NCBI RefSeq assembly: GCF_000964545.1
Contig: NZ_BBVD01000007.1
Location: forward strand, 186,001-250,000
Length of the DNA: 64,000 bases
Direction: 5' to 3'
Source of the DNA: Comamonas thiooxydans
GTDB lineage: Bacteria; Pseudomonadota; Gammaproteobacteria; Burkholderiales; Burkholderiaceae_C
Shown here: piece by piece, positions 1-8,798 of the stretch
Layout of the letters: every line of letters begins with the position of its first letter
How positions within the stretch are numbered: the first letter of the stretch is position 1
The notes under the pieces: model-generated
The model's input: the letters and a program-made list of their open reading frames with translations, nothing else
What the model was told of the DNA's origin: nothing
The model's database searches: none
Made by a program: the position numbers and the translations under genes

Positions 1-1020
1 CTGGAAATAGGGCTGCTGCAGCGGCAATGCCAGATGCTGGCTCAACCACCAGACCCTGGCACCTTGCCACAGCGCCAGCAGCAGACGCGGTGCCACCACC
101 ATCAATCCCAGCAACCAGCTGTAGAGCTGCACCCAGCGCGGCCCCGCCTCTGCGGCATCACCGGCCGACCAGCCCTGCAGTGCCTGGATCTGCGCCAGAC
201 TCCACGGTGCTTGGCCCAGCAGATGCTGCACCGGCGCAAACAGCATGTTCAGACAGGTCTGCACGGCAGACGGCGAGAGGAAAGTGCTCTCCCACCCCAC
301 TTGATAAGCCTTGGTAAGGCCGGTGAGCCATAGCGATGCCAGCGCACCCAGTGCCAGCATTGCCGCACCCAGATGCAGACACACAAGCCATTGCGCACGG
401 CGCGGTCTCTGGTTGACCTGCCACCAGTTGCGCTCGAAGTTCAGCGCCATCTTGCGCAGCCCGGTGCCGCGCGAAACACTCCACCTTTTCGTCTGCAGCT
501 TTTGCAGCCAGCCACCGGGCGCAGCCACGGGCCGCTGTGCCGCAGCGCCCTGACCTGGCTCAGGCTCCAGCGGTGCAATCACTGTTTGCCTGCGCCGAAC
601 AAGACTGCGCAGCCAGGACAGCAGCAACAGCACATAGACCAGCAAGTTCCACAGCACGATGCCGATCAGGGAGGCGGAGAGCAGATCCACACGATGCGGG
701 TCCGTGATCGCATGACCCGCAAAGCCCAGCGCAAATGCCGCTGTCATCACGGCCAGCACCAACCAGCGTGAAATACCGGCGTGCTGCCGGGCCACGGCGC
801 GTATGTCGGCAGGCAGCTGCGCTGCAGCAATCACGCGTTGTGCCCGCTCCTGCAGAAAACTCTCGAACGCTGCACGGCCGCCGCCCTTGGCCTTGCCCTG
901 GGCGTGCAGGCACTCCTGCGTGATGGCCGTGCAACGCTCGGTCGTGGGCAGCGCCTCGTGCGGAGCTGCGGTTTCCAGGGCATGGGCAAAGACAATATCG
1001 CGGGCTGAGCTGGCTTTCAT
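1..1020 (-). CDS. DUF2868 domain membrane protein (3' end beyond window)
   Basis: An open frame starts at the ATG complementary to 1018-1020 and runs off the left edge without a stop, so about 340 N-terminal residues are visible. The first ~80 residues are soluble. A pair of hydrophobic segments follows near residues 85-140, then another near 215-235, and a final one near 310-330 rich in W and L. The hydrophobic pattern and the tract reading WVQLYSWLLGLMVV resemble DUF2868 proteins, which often sit directly before a DUF3482 GTPase-like gene in beta- and gammaproteobacteria. That partner would lie left of this window. Function is unknown. The family call is from recognition of sequence style, not a search. 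Confidence 0.75.
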   Translation of the reverse strand, partial: MKASSARDIVFAHALETAAPHEALPTTERCTAITQECLHAQGKAKGGGRAAFESFLQERAQRVIAAAQLPADIRAVARQHAGISRWLVLAVMTAAFALGFAGHAITDPHRVDLLSASLIGIVLWNLLVYVLLLLSWLRSLVRRRQTVIAPLEPEPGQGAAAQRPVAAPGGWLQKLQTKRWSVSRGTGLRKMALNFERNWWQVNQRPRRAQWLVCLHLGAAMLALGALASLWLTGLTKAYQVGWESTFLSPSAVQTCLNMLFAPVQHLLGQAPWSLAQIQALQGWSAGDAAEAGPRWVQLYSWLLGLMVVAPRLLLALWQGARVWWLSQHLALPLQQPYFQ

Positions 1021-1063
1021 GTCGCTATTGTGTTTCAGAGCAGGGGCAGGTTGCCTGCCAATA

Positions 1064-1100
1064 TCAAAACAATAGCTGTCAGCGCTTTCATCTTGAGGGC
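1064..1100. repeat. Half copy of dispersed intergenic repeat family B
   Basis: The stretch has the pattern TATCAAAAcAATAGCTGtCAGCGCTTt, which recurs in intergenic gaps at 17.0, 21.4, 35.8, 45.8, 51.0 and 55.1 kb. Full copies are about 100 bp with this motif at one end and its inverse at the other. Here only one end is present. It lies in the 187-base gap before trpB. A small hairpin (GGCAGG/CCTGCC, 1045-1059) precedes it. Confidence 0.6.
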
Positions 1101-1207
1101 TGCGTTCATTTCTGTGCTGATTCCATCCGGACTTGCCTGCAAGCGACTTGAGCCCGCCGTGTGCTATGAATGCAGCTTTGCTGCACCACACACCAAGGAG
1201 ACACGCC

Positions 1208-2410
1208 ATGACCCAGAACCCCCAGGCCATGCCCGATGCGCAAGGCTTCTTCGGCCCCTACGGCGGCCAGCTCGTGCCGCCAGAGCTCAAGCGATGCATG
1301 GACGAGATTGCCGCAGCCTACGAGGAGATCGTCAAACGCAAGGACTTCCAGGACGAGCTGGCCGCGCTGTTTGCCGACTATGTGGGCCGGCCCAGCCCCA
1401 TCTTTCACGCCAGGCGCCTGTCCGATCAACTGGGCGGCGCACAGATCCATCTCAAGCGTGAGGATCTGAATCACACGGGGGCTCACAAGATCAACCACTG
1501 CCTGGGCGAGGCACTGCTGGCCAAGTTCATGGGCAAGAAAAAAGTCATTGCCGAGACCGGTGCCGGCCAGCATGGCGTGGCCCTGGCCACGGCCTGCGCG
1601 CTGGTGGGCATTCCCTGCGAGATTCACATGGGCCAGGTGGATATCGAGAAGGAGCACCCCAACGTCACAAAGATGCGCATCCTGGGCTGCAATCTGGTGC
1701 CCGTCACGCGTGGCGCGGCCACGCTGAAGGAGGCCGTGGACAGCGCCTTCGAGGTCTATCTGCAGGACCCCGTCAACACCATTTACGCCATCGGCTCGGT
1801 GGTCGGCCCCCACCCCTTTCCCATGATGGTGCGGGACTTCCAGTCCATCGTCGGTCGTGAGGCACGCGAACAGTTCCAGACCCGGCACGGCAAGCTGCCC
1901 GACCATGTGGCCGCCTGCGTGGGCGGGGGCAGCAATGCCATGGGCATCTTCACGGCCTTCCTGGGTGACGAGTCCGTGCATCTGGTGGGCGTGGAACCTG
2001 CCGGTGAGGGCGTGGACAAGCCCGGCCGCCATGCCGCCACGCTGTCGGTTGGCAAGCCCGGCGAGATTCACGGCATGAAGTGCTATGTGCTGGAGAACGC
2101 CGACGGCACGCCGGCCGCCGTGCACAGCATTGCGTCGGGCCTGGACTACCCCGGCGTGGGTCCGCAGCACAGCTATCTCAAGGATATAGGCCGCGTGGAC
2201 TACCAGTCCGTGGACGACAAGGAATGCCTGAATGCCTTCATGACGCTGTCGCGTGTGGAGGGCATCATCCCGGCGCTGGAAAGTGCGCACGCCGTGGCCT
2301 GGGCCATGCGCGAAGCGCCGGGGCTCGGCAAGGACCAGCATATTCTGGTCAACCTATCGGGTCGCGGCGACAAGGATGCCGATTACGTCGCCAGGAAGCT
2401 GGGACTGTAA
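1208..2410 (+). CDS. trpB: Tryptophan synthase beta chain, stand-alone copy
   Basis: TrpB condenses indole with L-serine to make tryptophan, using pyridoxal phosphate. The 400-residue protein has the expected family length. The PLP lysine is in the GAHKINH motif (Lys94), the catalytic glutamate in AETGAGQHG (Glu116), the phosphate-binding loop is GGGSNA (239-244), and SGRGDKD lies near the C-terminus. The start at 1208 is preceded by AAGGAG seven bases upstream; an upstream in-frame ATG at 1133 has no such site and would add 25 unconserved residues. No trpA, trpF or other trp gene is adjacent: the next gene encodes a phosphodiesterase. It may be a second trpB copy serving indole salvage. All catalytic residues are present. 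Confidence 0.93.
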   Translation: MTQNPQAMPDAQGFFGPYGGQLVPPELKRCMDEIAAAYEEIVKRKDFQDELAALFADYVGRPSPIFHARRLSDQLGGAQIHLKREDLNHTGAHKINHCLGEALLAKFMGKKKVIAETGAGQHGVALATACALVGIPCEIHMGQVDIEKEHPNVTKMRILGCNLVPVTRGAATLKEAVDSAFEVYLQDPVNTIYAIGSVVGPHPFPMMVRDFQSIVGREAREQFQTRHGKLPDHVAACVGGGSNAMGIFTAFLGDESVHLVGVEPAGEGVDKPGRHAATLSVGKPGEIHGMKCYVLENADGTPAAVHSIASGLDYPGVGPQHSYLKDIGRVDYQSVDDKECLNAFMTLSRVEGIIPALESAHAVAWAMREAPGLGKDQHILVNLSGRGDKDADYVARKLGL

Positions 2411-2530
2411 CTGCCGCATCCCGCACAGGGCAGCCGCCCCGGCAGCCCTATGCTTCGGAGCGTGAAATGCTCTGAGGGCACGGTCACAGAACCGTCATCA
2501 ACAACCGCAAGCATGAGGCGATCTCCATCC

Positions 2531-3907
2531 ATGCCTGAAACCATGTCCCATACCCGCCACCCCGTCTTTGCTCTGACCTTGCTTGCCGCCCTTGCCCTGA
2601 GCGCCTGTGGCGGCGGAGATGGCCCGACGCCGGCGCCTGCGCCGCAGTTTCTGACGCTGGACGGCAAGCAGCCCCAGGTCATCGCCCACCGTGGCTATTC
2701 GGGACTGTACCCCGAGCAGACACAGATGGCGTATGAGAAAGCCATTGATGCCGGTGCCGACATGATCGAGCTGGACATGCACATGACGCGTGACTGCCAG
2801 CTGGTGGCTCGCCACAACGCCTGGCTCAGCGACAGCACCAATATCGCCGAGGTCGCCAAGATCAATGCCTATGTGGCGGGCCGCAAGCGCAACACGCCCG
2901 GCGTGCTGGTCAACGTGAAGTACCCGGCCATTGCCGCCAACGGCCCCGCGCAGTACCTGAGTGACCGCATCGACCCGAACAATCAGAAGTCGGTGCTGCA
3001 GGCTCTGGTGGTTGACGGCGAGGACCACACCGGAGACTGGTCCATCTCGGACTTCAGCCTGCATGAGTTGCGCACCCTGCTGGGCGGCACCACGCTGGAC
3101 AACCGCGCCGATCGCCCCACGGAATGGAACGGCAAGCTGCCACTGATCAGCGCACAGGATGTGATCGATATCGCCGTGGCCAAGGGCAAGGCGGCAGGCC
3201 GCACGATTGCCGTCTACGCCGAGACCAAGAACCCTTACTGGAACAACCAGCAGGCCATCGCCAACAGCTGCGGCACGGGCGAGCATCCGTTCGAAGATGC
3301 CGTGATGGCGCTGCTGGAAAAAAACCGGCTCAACACCAAGGATGCGCCCATCTACATCCAGAGCTTCGACCCTGACAGCCTGAAGTATCTGCGCAAGGCG
3401 GGCATGCGGGCCAAAGGGGTGCAGCTGATCGATGGCAACGACTACAACTTCAGGGACGGCTCCGTCGGCTATATCACCGCCGACGAATGGACCTTCATCA
3501 GCGGCCGCCCCTATAGCTGGACTCTGGCCGGCGATGCGCGCAGCTTCGCGGTCATGCAGACGCCAGCAGGCCTGGCCGAGATCAAGACCTATGCCGACGG
3601 CATCGGCCCCTGGAAACCCCAGGTGCTGGCCCATTCCGTCGTTCCCTACAAGGACGGCGCAGGCCTCAAGGACGTCAACACGCTCAAGGACACCGGCCTG
3701 ATCGCCAACGCGCACAAGGCAGGGCTGGTGGTGCACAGCTTTACCTTCCGCAGTGAGGCCAGCCGCCTGGCTGGCATCTTCAAGGGTGACCCTGCTCAGG
3801 AATACCTCGCTTACTACCGCCTGGGCATTGATGGCGTATTCACCGATTTCACTGCTGCTGGCGTCAAGGCTCGCGAAGCCTATATCGCCGAGCTGAAAAA
3901 GCCATAG
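2531..3907 (+). CDS. Glycerophosphodiester phosphodiesterase, probable lipoprotein
   Basis: The enzyme hydrolyses glycerophosphodiesters to glycerol 3-phosphate and an alcohol. The N-terminus is a lipoprotein signal: a hydrophobic run ending in the lipobox LSAC with Cys26, followed by GGG and a Pro/Ala linker. The GDPD catalytic motifs follow at once: HRGYSGLYPEQ, ELDMHMTRD (paired acidic metal ligands) and the second histidine in ARHNAW. The length (about 459 residues) exceeds small cytosolic UgpQ enzymes and fits the periplasmic GlpQ-like type. The start could be 2531 or the ATG at 2543; either leaves the signal peptide intact. GAGG at 2515-2518 slightly favours 2531. It lies downstream of trpB in the same direction, with a 120-base gap. 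Confidence 0.88.
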   Translation: MPETMSHTRHPVFALTLLAALALSACGGGDGPTPAPAPQFLTLDGKQPQVIAHRGYSGLYPEQTQMAYEKAIDAGADMIELDMHMTRDCQLVARHNAWLSDSTNIAEVAKINAYVAGRKRNTPGVLVNVKYPAIAANGPAQYLSDRIDPNNQKSVLQALVVDGEDHTGDWSISDFSLHELRTLLGGTTLDNRADRPTEWNGKLPLISAQDVIDIAVAKGKAAGRTIAVYAETKNPYWNNQQAIANSCGTGEHPFEDAVMALLEKNRLNTKDAPIYIQSFDPDSLKYLRKAGMRAKGVQLIDGNDYNFRDGSVGYITADEWTFISGRPYSWTLAGDARSFAVMQTPAGLAEIKTYADGIGPWKPQVLAHSVVPYKDGAGLKDVNTLKDTGLIANAHKAGLVVHSFTFRSEASRLAGIFKGDPAQEYLAYYRLGIDGVFTDFTAAGVKAREAYIAELKKP

Positions 3908-3973
3908 GCCAGGCTCGTAGCCGGCATCGGCCTGAGCGCCGGGGCCGTCCCGGCCTCAGGACCTGCTTGTGCC

Positions 3974-4294
3974 TCAGCGCAGCCCGCCGATATAGCGTGC
4001 CGAGGTGCGCAGTATCTCGGCGGCCTTGGCGGTGACGGAGCTGTCGCTCTGCGCAGTCTCGGCAGGCGCTGCATGCCGGGGCTTGTCGCCGCTCCAGCTG
4101 TCCTGCAGACGCCGGGCCAGGCGCGCCAGCTCCTCGTCCTGTTGCTCTCGTGCATGCTCCAGCGCAAAAGCCACCATGGCCTGTGCATAGGCCTGGTTAC
4201 AGGCCATCCATTCGGTATCGGTCACCCGGCCCGTCCTGCGCCGCAGCACCACATGCAGATGTGCGGCCACCGCCACTCGCTCGCTGTCCTCCAT
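3974..4294 (-). CDS. Small hypothetical protein downstream of amtB
   Basis: A 106-residue soluble protein beginning MEDSERVAV. The start is chosen because AGGAG lies six bases before this ATG, whereas the upstream in-frame ATG (4321) overlaps the amtB stop region and lacks a site. The sequence is charged and mostly helical-looking, with a central stretch rich in Glu, Arg and Ala (EHAREQQDEELARLARRL) and no signal peptide, membrane segment or motif I recognise. It follows amtB by 26 bases on the same strand, so the two are probably co-transcribed. The position is one where glnK is usual, but this protein lacks the PII T-loop sequence. Function is unknown. Confidence 0.6.
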   Translation of the reverse strand: MEDSERVAVAAHLHVVLRRRTGRVTDTEWMACNQAYAQAMVAFALEHAREQQDEELARLARRLQDSWSGDKPRHAAPAETAQSDSSVTAKAAEILRTSARYIGGLR

Positions 4295-4320
4295 ACACCG
4301 CTCCTGTCTTTGATGGATCA

Positions 4321-5553
4321 CTAGTGCTGACGCTCCAGATGCAGACTGATATCCAGGCCCTCCATTTCCTGCACGGCATCCACACGCAAAGGCATCAGCA
4401 GACGGATCAGCACCAGCACCCCGGCCGTGGCTGCGCCGCTGTAGGCAGCCACCGCGGCCACGGCAATCAACTGGTTCATCACCGTGGCGCCTGTGCCCGC
4501 AATCAGGGGGTCGGCAAACACCGCCGTGAGGATGGAGCCCGCAATGCCGCCCACGCCATGCACGCCGAAGACATCGAGCGAGTCATCGGCCCCGAGACGG
4601 CGCTTGAGCCAGGTTGCGCCCCAGAAGCAGACGGCGCCCGCAATCAGGCCTATCCACACCGCACTGCCCACCTGCACAAAGCCCGCAGCCGGTGTGATGG
4701 CCACCAGTCCGCCCACCATGCCTGAGAGCAGGCCCAGCAAGGTCGGAGCACCGCGAACCAGCCACTCCACCACCATCCATGCCAGCCCGGCGGCCGCAGC
4801 CGCCACGAGAGTGACCACAAAGGCCAGCGCTGCACGCCCGTCGGCAGACAGGGCCGATCCCGCGTTGAAGCCGAACCAGCCGAACAGCAGCAGCGCCGTG
4901 CCCATGGCCGTCCAGCCCAGGCTGTGCGGCTCGAATGGCTCGGTTCCGTAGCCGCGCCTGCGCCCCATCATGAAGGCACAGACCAGTGCCGCCACGCCCG
5001 CATTCACATGCACCACGGCACCGCCGGCAAAGTCCAGTGCGCCGAGCTGGTTCAGCCAGCCCCCGCTCTCCCACACCCAGTGGGCCACCGGCGCATAGAC
5101 CACCACGCTCCACAGCGCGGCAAACACCAGCAGGGCCGCAAAGCGCATGCGCTCTACCACGGCCCCCACGATCAGCGAGGTGGTGATGATGGCGAATGCG
5201 GCCTGGAACAGGGCATAGGCCGCCTCGGGCAGATGCGGTGCCAGATGGCTGACCGAGATCATGCTGCGCCGGCCATCGAAGTGCAGCGAGGCAAACCAGG
5301 CTCGTCCCAGATTGCCAAGCCAGGCAGACTCGGCGGTGAACGCGAGCGAGTAGCCCAGGCCGAACCAGGTCAGGGTCACCACGCAGGCCACCGCAAACAC
5401 GGCCACCATGGTGTTGACCACATTCTTGCGCCGCACCAGCCCCGCATAGAACAGGGCAATGCCCGGCAAGGTCATCAGCAAGACCAGCGCCGACGCGACC
5501 ATGACCCAACCGGTATCTGCCTTGTCGATGGCAGTCAATGGCACCATTTCCAT
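4321..5553 (-). CDS. amtB: Ammonium transporter
   Basis: A trimeric inner-membrane channel that conducts ammonia/ammonium. The 410-residue protein has about 11 hydrophobic segments and the Amt signatures ALFYAGLVRRKNVVNTM near residues 33-49, DFAGGAVVHVNAG (174-186) and DVFGVHGVGG (327-336). The pore twin histidines are His182 and His332. There is no cleavable signal peptide and it starts directly at the first membrane helix, so it is a short Amt form. A good sigma-54 promoter candidate lies 39-55 bases upstream, fitting nitrogen-limitation control by NtrC. No PII gene is adjacent, which is less usual; the only gene downstream is a small unknown. Confidence 0.95.
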   Translation of the reverse strand: MEMVPLTAIDKADTGWVMVASALVLLMTLPGIALFYAGLVRRKNVVNTMVAVFAVACVVTLTWFGLGYSLAFTAESAWLGNLGRAWFASLHFDGRRSMISVSHLAPHLPEAAYALFQAAFAIITTSLIVGAVVERMRFAALLVFAALWSVVVYAPVAHWVWESGGWLNQLGALDFAGGAVVHVNAGVAALVCAFMMGRRRGYGTEPFEPHSLGWTAMGTALLLFGWFGFNAGSALSADGRAALAFVVTLVAAAAAGLAWMVVEWLVRGAPTLLGLLSGMVGGLVAITPAAGFVQVGSAVWIGLIAGAVCFWGATWLKRRLGADDSLDVFGVHGVGGIAGSILTAVFADPLIAGTGATVMNQLIAVAAVAAYSGAATAGVLVLIRLLMPLRVDAVQEMEGLDISLHLERQH

Positions 5554-5591
5554 GCACTCCCCCCCTGCTTGTTTGCTTTGACAAAAAAGGA

Positions 5592-5608
5592 AGCAGGTTC
5601 CATGCCAG
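5592..5608 (-). promoter_or_regulatory. Candidate sigma-54 (-24/-12) promoter for amtB
   Basis: Read on the minus strand the site is CTGGCATGgaacCTGCT. Against the consensus YTGGCACG-N4-TTGCW it keeps the invariant GG and GC at the right spacing and differs at two positions. It lies 39-55 bases upstream of the amtB ATG. Amt genes are classic sigma-54/NtrC targets. No enhancer site was identified. Confidence 0.6.
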
Positions 5609-5762
5609 TGCCATGTCGATCTGTCGATGCTTCATGATGGATAGCAGCATGCGTTGACCCATCAAGGCCTTTGCGCCTGTTTCATGAGAACCACGACGGG
5701 CAGCTTGTGCTCAGGCCTGAGCCCGTTATGCTCGACAAGGTCCATCGTTGCTGCACTGATTC

Positions 5763-7205
5763 ATGACCTGGCTGCTGCTGACTCTTCATGTATTGCTGAT
5801 TGCCGGCTTCGGCCTGCGCATTCTGCTGCGCAGAGACATGCGGCCCGATGTGCGGCTGGCCTGGCTCATGGTCATCGTGCTGCTGCCCTATGTGAGCTGC
5901 CTGCTGTACTACCTGTTTGGGGAAGTGGCCCTGGGCCGCGTACCAGGCCGCAGAAGGCTCAATGTGCGCGAGTTCTGCCAGACCCGGGGCAGCGCCCTTG
6001 CGACCGCCCCCGGCCCCATGCCGCAGGCACGGCCCGCCATTCCCGATCAATGGCTGCCGGCCTTCCGCTATGCCTCGTCCATCAACGGCTTTGTACCGCT
6101 GCCCGGCCACAGGGCCGAGCTCATGCGCGATGGCGCGCATGCCCGTGCGCAGATGCTGGCCGACATGGATGCCGCGCACCACGAGATCAATGTGCTGTAC
6201 TACATCTGGCTGGACGACAGCACCGGCACCGATGTGGCCTATGCCCTGATGCGTGCCGCGCAGCGCGGCGTGACCTGCCGGGCCATGGTCGACGGTCTGG
6301 GCTCGCGCGCACTGACACGCTCGCCACTGTGGCAGCAGATGCGGCAGGCCGGCGTGCACCTGGCGATTGCCCTGCCCATTAGCAATCTGCTCAAAGTCAT
6401 GCTGACCAGCCGCATCGACCTGCGCAACCACCGCAAGATCACGCTCATAGACGGCAGGATCAACTATTGCGGCAGCCAGAACTGCGCCGACGAAGGCTTT
6501 CGCATCAAGGCTCGCTATGCCCCCTGGGTGGACATCATGCTGCGCCTGCAGGGTCCGGTGGTCATGCAGATGCAGCAGGCTTTTGCCAGCGACTGGGCGC
6601 AGTCCGATGCGAGCCTTGCACCACCGACAATCGAGGCCGGCGCTGCCGCTGACGACGGCTTCCATGCCGTTGCGATTGCCGAAGGGCCGACGGAAAGGGC
6701 ACGTTCTACACCCCAGCTGGTTGCCAGCCTGCTGGCCTGTGCGCAGCGCGAGGTCGTGATCTCCACTCCCTACTTCGTGCCCGACAGCACGGTGCTAGAT
6801 GCCTTGTGCGCCGCCGCGCTGCGCCAGGTGCAGGTCACACTGATCCTGCCCGCCCGCAATGACTCATGGATAGTCGGTGCCGTCAGCCGCAGCCATTACT
6901 GGCGGCTGCTGAGCGCCGGCGTCCACATCCACGAATTCCGCCCTGGCCTGCTGCATGCCAAGACCCTCTGCCTGGACGGATCGGTCAGCCTGATCGGCTC
7001 CACAAATCTGGATCTGCGCAGCTTTGACCTGAACTTCGAAAACAATGTATTGCTGCACGACGAAGCCATTACCGAGGCCATCCGTCAGCGCCAGCAAAGC
7101 TATCTCCGCGATTCCGATGTGGTGACGCTGGCACAGGTGCATTCGGCTCCCTGGTGGAAGCGCATCTGGGACAACCTGCTGGGCGCCCTGAGCCCGCTGC
7201 TGTAA
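5763..7205 (+). CDS. cls: Cardiolipin synthase (phospholipase D family)
   Basis: Condenses two phosphatidylglycerol molecules to cardiolipin and glycerol at the inner membrane. The 480-residue protein begins with two membrane helices (residues 2-22 and 32-52), followed by two phospholipase D domains. The HKD motifs are complete: H223-R-K225-x4-D230 followed by GSQN, and H398-A-K400-x4-D405 followed by GSTNLD. Length and two-helix N-terminus match bacterial ClsA-type enzymes. No clear Shine-Dalgarno site precedes the ATG, but it starts exactly before the first membrane helix. It is divergent from amtB across a 209-base gap. Confidence 0.93.
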   Translation: MTWLLLTLHVLLIAGFGLRILLRRDMRPDVRLAWLMVIVLLPYVSCLLYYLFGEVALGRVPGRRRLNVREFCQTRGSALATAPGPMPQARPAIPDQWLPAFRYASSINGFVPLPGHRAELMRDGAHARAQMLADMDAAHHEINVLYYIWLDDSTGTDVAYALMRAAQRGVTCRAMVDGLGSRALTRSPLWQQMRQAGVHLAIALPISNLLKVMLTSRIDLRNHRKITLIDGRINYCGSQNCADEGFRIKARYAPWVDIMLRLQGPVVMQMQQAFASDWAQSDASLAPPTIEAGAAADDGFHAVAIAEGPTERARSTPQLVASLLACAQREVVISTPYFVPDSTVLDALCAAALRQVQVTLILPARNDSWIVGAVSRSHYWRLLSAGVHIHEFRPGLLHAKTLCLDGSVSLIGSTNLDLRSFDLNFENNVLLHDEAITEAIRQRQQSYLRDSDVVTLAQVHSAPWWKRIWDNLLGALSPLL

Positions 7206-7217
7206 GCACCATGCCCT

Positions 7218-7239
7218 GGCTTTGGGCATGCCCAAAGCC
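7218..7239. terminator. 22-bp palindrome after cls, possible terminator
   Basis: GGCTTTGGGC and GCCCAAAGCC form a perfect 10-bp stem with a 2-base centre, 12 bases after the cls stop. No T-run follows, so it is not a typical intrinsic terminator. It could slow transcription, stabilise the 3' end or be a protein site. Confidence 0.4.
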
Positions 7240-7390
7240 CGCGCACCACGCGCGTGCACACTGGTGACCCACTCGCACCAAGGCGGAACGCCCTTTTATT
7301 TCATACGTGAAAGTCAGGGCTGATCCTCCCCTAATTTACACAAATCTGCAGGAATACCCTCTGCTGGCACGCCTTTCGCTTGCCTACATT

Positions 7391-7424
7391 CTTGTATGCA
7401 AGTTGCAGACAACTTGCATACAAG
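7391..7424. promoter_or_regulatory. Perfect 14-bp inverted repeat, likely GntR operator pair
   Basis: Arms CTTGTATGCAAGTT (7391-7404) and AACTTGCATACAAG (7411-7424) are perfect inverse complements around GCAGAC. Each arm contains a near-palindrome close to TTGTATACAA, the type of site bound by many GntR/FCD regulators. It lies 25 bases before the symporter start, and the second gene of the operon is a GntR/FCD regulator. Autoregulation is therefore likely, though inferred. Confidence 0.65.
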
Positions 7425-7449
7425 ATTCCACAACTTGCGAAAGACGACT

Positions 7450-8790
7450 ATGCGCCGCTTTGTCAGATCACTGTTCGGACAGGTGGTGATCGCACTCATA
7501 CTGGGTGTGCTCGCCGGACTACTGGCCCCTGAATGGGCCGTGAAACTCAAACCCCTGGGCGATGGCTTCATCAAGCTCATCAAGATGATCATCCCCATAC
7601 TGGTGTTCTGCGTTGTCGTGCACGGCATTGCCGGTGCAGGCGACCTCAAGCGCGTAGGCCGCGTGGGCGTCAAGGCCCTGATCTATTTCGAGGTGCTGAC
7701 CACCATCGCCCTGGGCATGGGCCTGGTGCTTGCCTTTGTCTTCGAGCCCGGCGTGGGCATGAACGTGGACACCAGCAAGCTCGACGCCTCGGCCATGGCG
7801 GCCTATGCCAGCAATGCCGACAAGCTGACCAGCGGCGGCACGGTGGACTTTCTCATGAAGCTCATTCCCACCACCGTGGTGGAAGCCTTCGCCAAGGGCG
7901 ACGTGCTGCAGGTGCTGCTGTTCGCCGTGCTGTTCGGCTGCGCGCTGACCATGCTGGGAGAACGCGGCAAGCCCGTCTCCGCGCTGGTGGACGCCTTGTC
8001 CATGGCTCTGTTCAAGGTCATGGGCATCATCATCAAGCTGGCACCGCTGGGCGTGCTGGGCGCCATCGCCTTCACCGTGGGCCAGTACGGCATAGGCTCG
8101 CTCAAGCAGCTGGGCATGCTGGTGGCGCTGTTCTACGTCTCGGTGCTGATCTTCGTGTTCGTGGTGCTGGGTCTGGTGATGCGCCTGTCCGGCTTCAGCC
8201 TGATCAAGCTGCTGCGCTATCTGCGCGAGGAGCTGACCATCGTCTTCGCGACAACCTCCTCCGACAGCGTGCTGCCCCAGATCATGGCCAAGCTGCGCAA
8301 TATGGGTGTGCGCGACTCCACCGTGGGCCTGGTGATTCCCACCGGCTACTCGTTCAACCTGGACGCGTTTTCCATCTACATCACACTGGCTGCTGTCTTC
8401 ATCGCCCAGGCCACCAACACCCCGATCAGCATGTCCGACCTGCTGACCATTCTGGCCATCGCGCTGGTGACCTCCAAGGGCGCACACGGCGTACCGGGCT
8501 CGGCCATCGTGGTGCTGGCAGCCACCCTGCATGCCATTCCCGCCATCCCTGCGATCGGCCTGGTGCTGGTGCTGTCGGTGGACTGGTTCATGGGCATTGC
8601 ACGCGCCCTGGGCAATCTGATCGGCAACTGCGTGGCCACCGTGGCGATTGCTGCCTGGGAGGGAGACATCGACCGCGAACGTGCCCATGCGGTACTTGAC
8701 GGCAAGGCCGAGCCACTGACCGAAGAAGAAGACCATGCATCTGCTATCGTGCCGCCTGTCGTAGTCCCCATCCCTCACTCCAGCCACTGA
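7450..8790 (+). CDS. dctA: Dicarboxylate:cation symporter, DctA family
   Basis: An inner-membrane secondary transporter of the DAACS family, predicted to import C4-dicarboxylates or related acids with cations. The 446 residues have the family fold signatures: LIKMIIPILVFCVVVHGIAG near residue 40-60, TTSSDSVLP (hairpin 1 serine motif) and FNLDAFSIYITLAAVFIAQATNTP. In characterised DctA proteins the last motif usually reads NLDGTSIY; here GT is replaced by AF in the substrate/cation site, so the substrate may differ. The start is MRRFVRSLFG; an upstream ATG at 7396 lies inside the inverted repeat. It is followed eight bases later by a GntR regulator. Confidence 0.85.
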   Translation: MRRFVRSLFGQVVIALILGVLAGLLAPEWAVKLKPLGDGFIKLIKMIIPILVFCVVVHGIAGAGDLKRVGRVGVKALIYFEVLTTIALGMGLVLAFVFEPGVGMNVDTSKLDASAMAAYASNADKLTSGGTVDFLMKLIPTTVVEAFAKGDVLQVLLFAVLFGCALTMLGERGKPVSALVDALSMALFKVMGIIIKLAPLGVLGAIAFTVGQYGIGSLKQLGMLVALFYVSVLIFVFVVLGLVMRLSGFSLIKLLRYLREELTIVFATTSSDSVLPQIMAKLRNMGVRDSTVGLVIPTGYSFNLDAFSIYITLAAVFIAQATNTPISMSDLLTILAIALVTSKGAHGVPGSAIVVLAATLHAIPAIPAIGLVLVLSVDWFMGIARALGNLIGNCVATVAIAAWEGDIDRERAHAVLDGKAEPLTEEEDHASAIVPPVVVPIPHSSH

Positions 8791-8798
8791 ACCAAGCA

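Noticed and set aside
1133..1207. Upstream start for trpB at 1133
   Set aside because: No ribosome site and no family similarity in the added residues.
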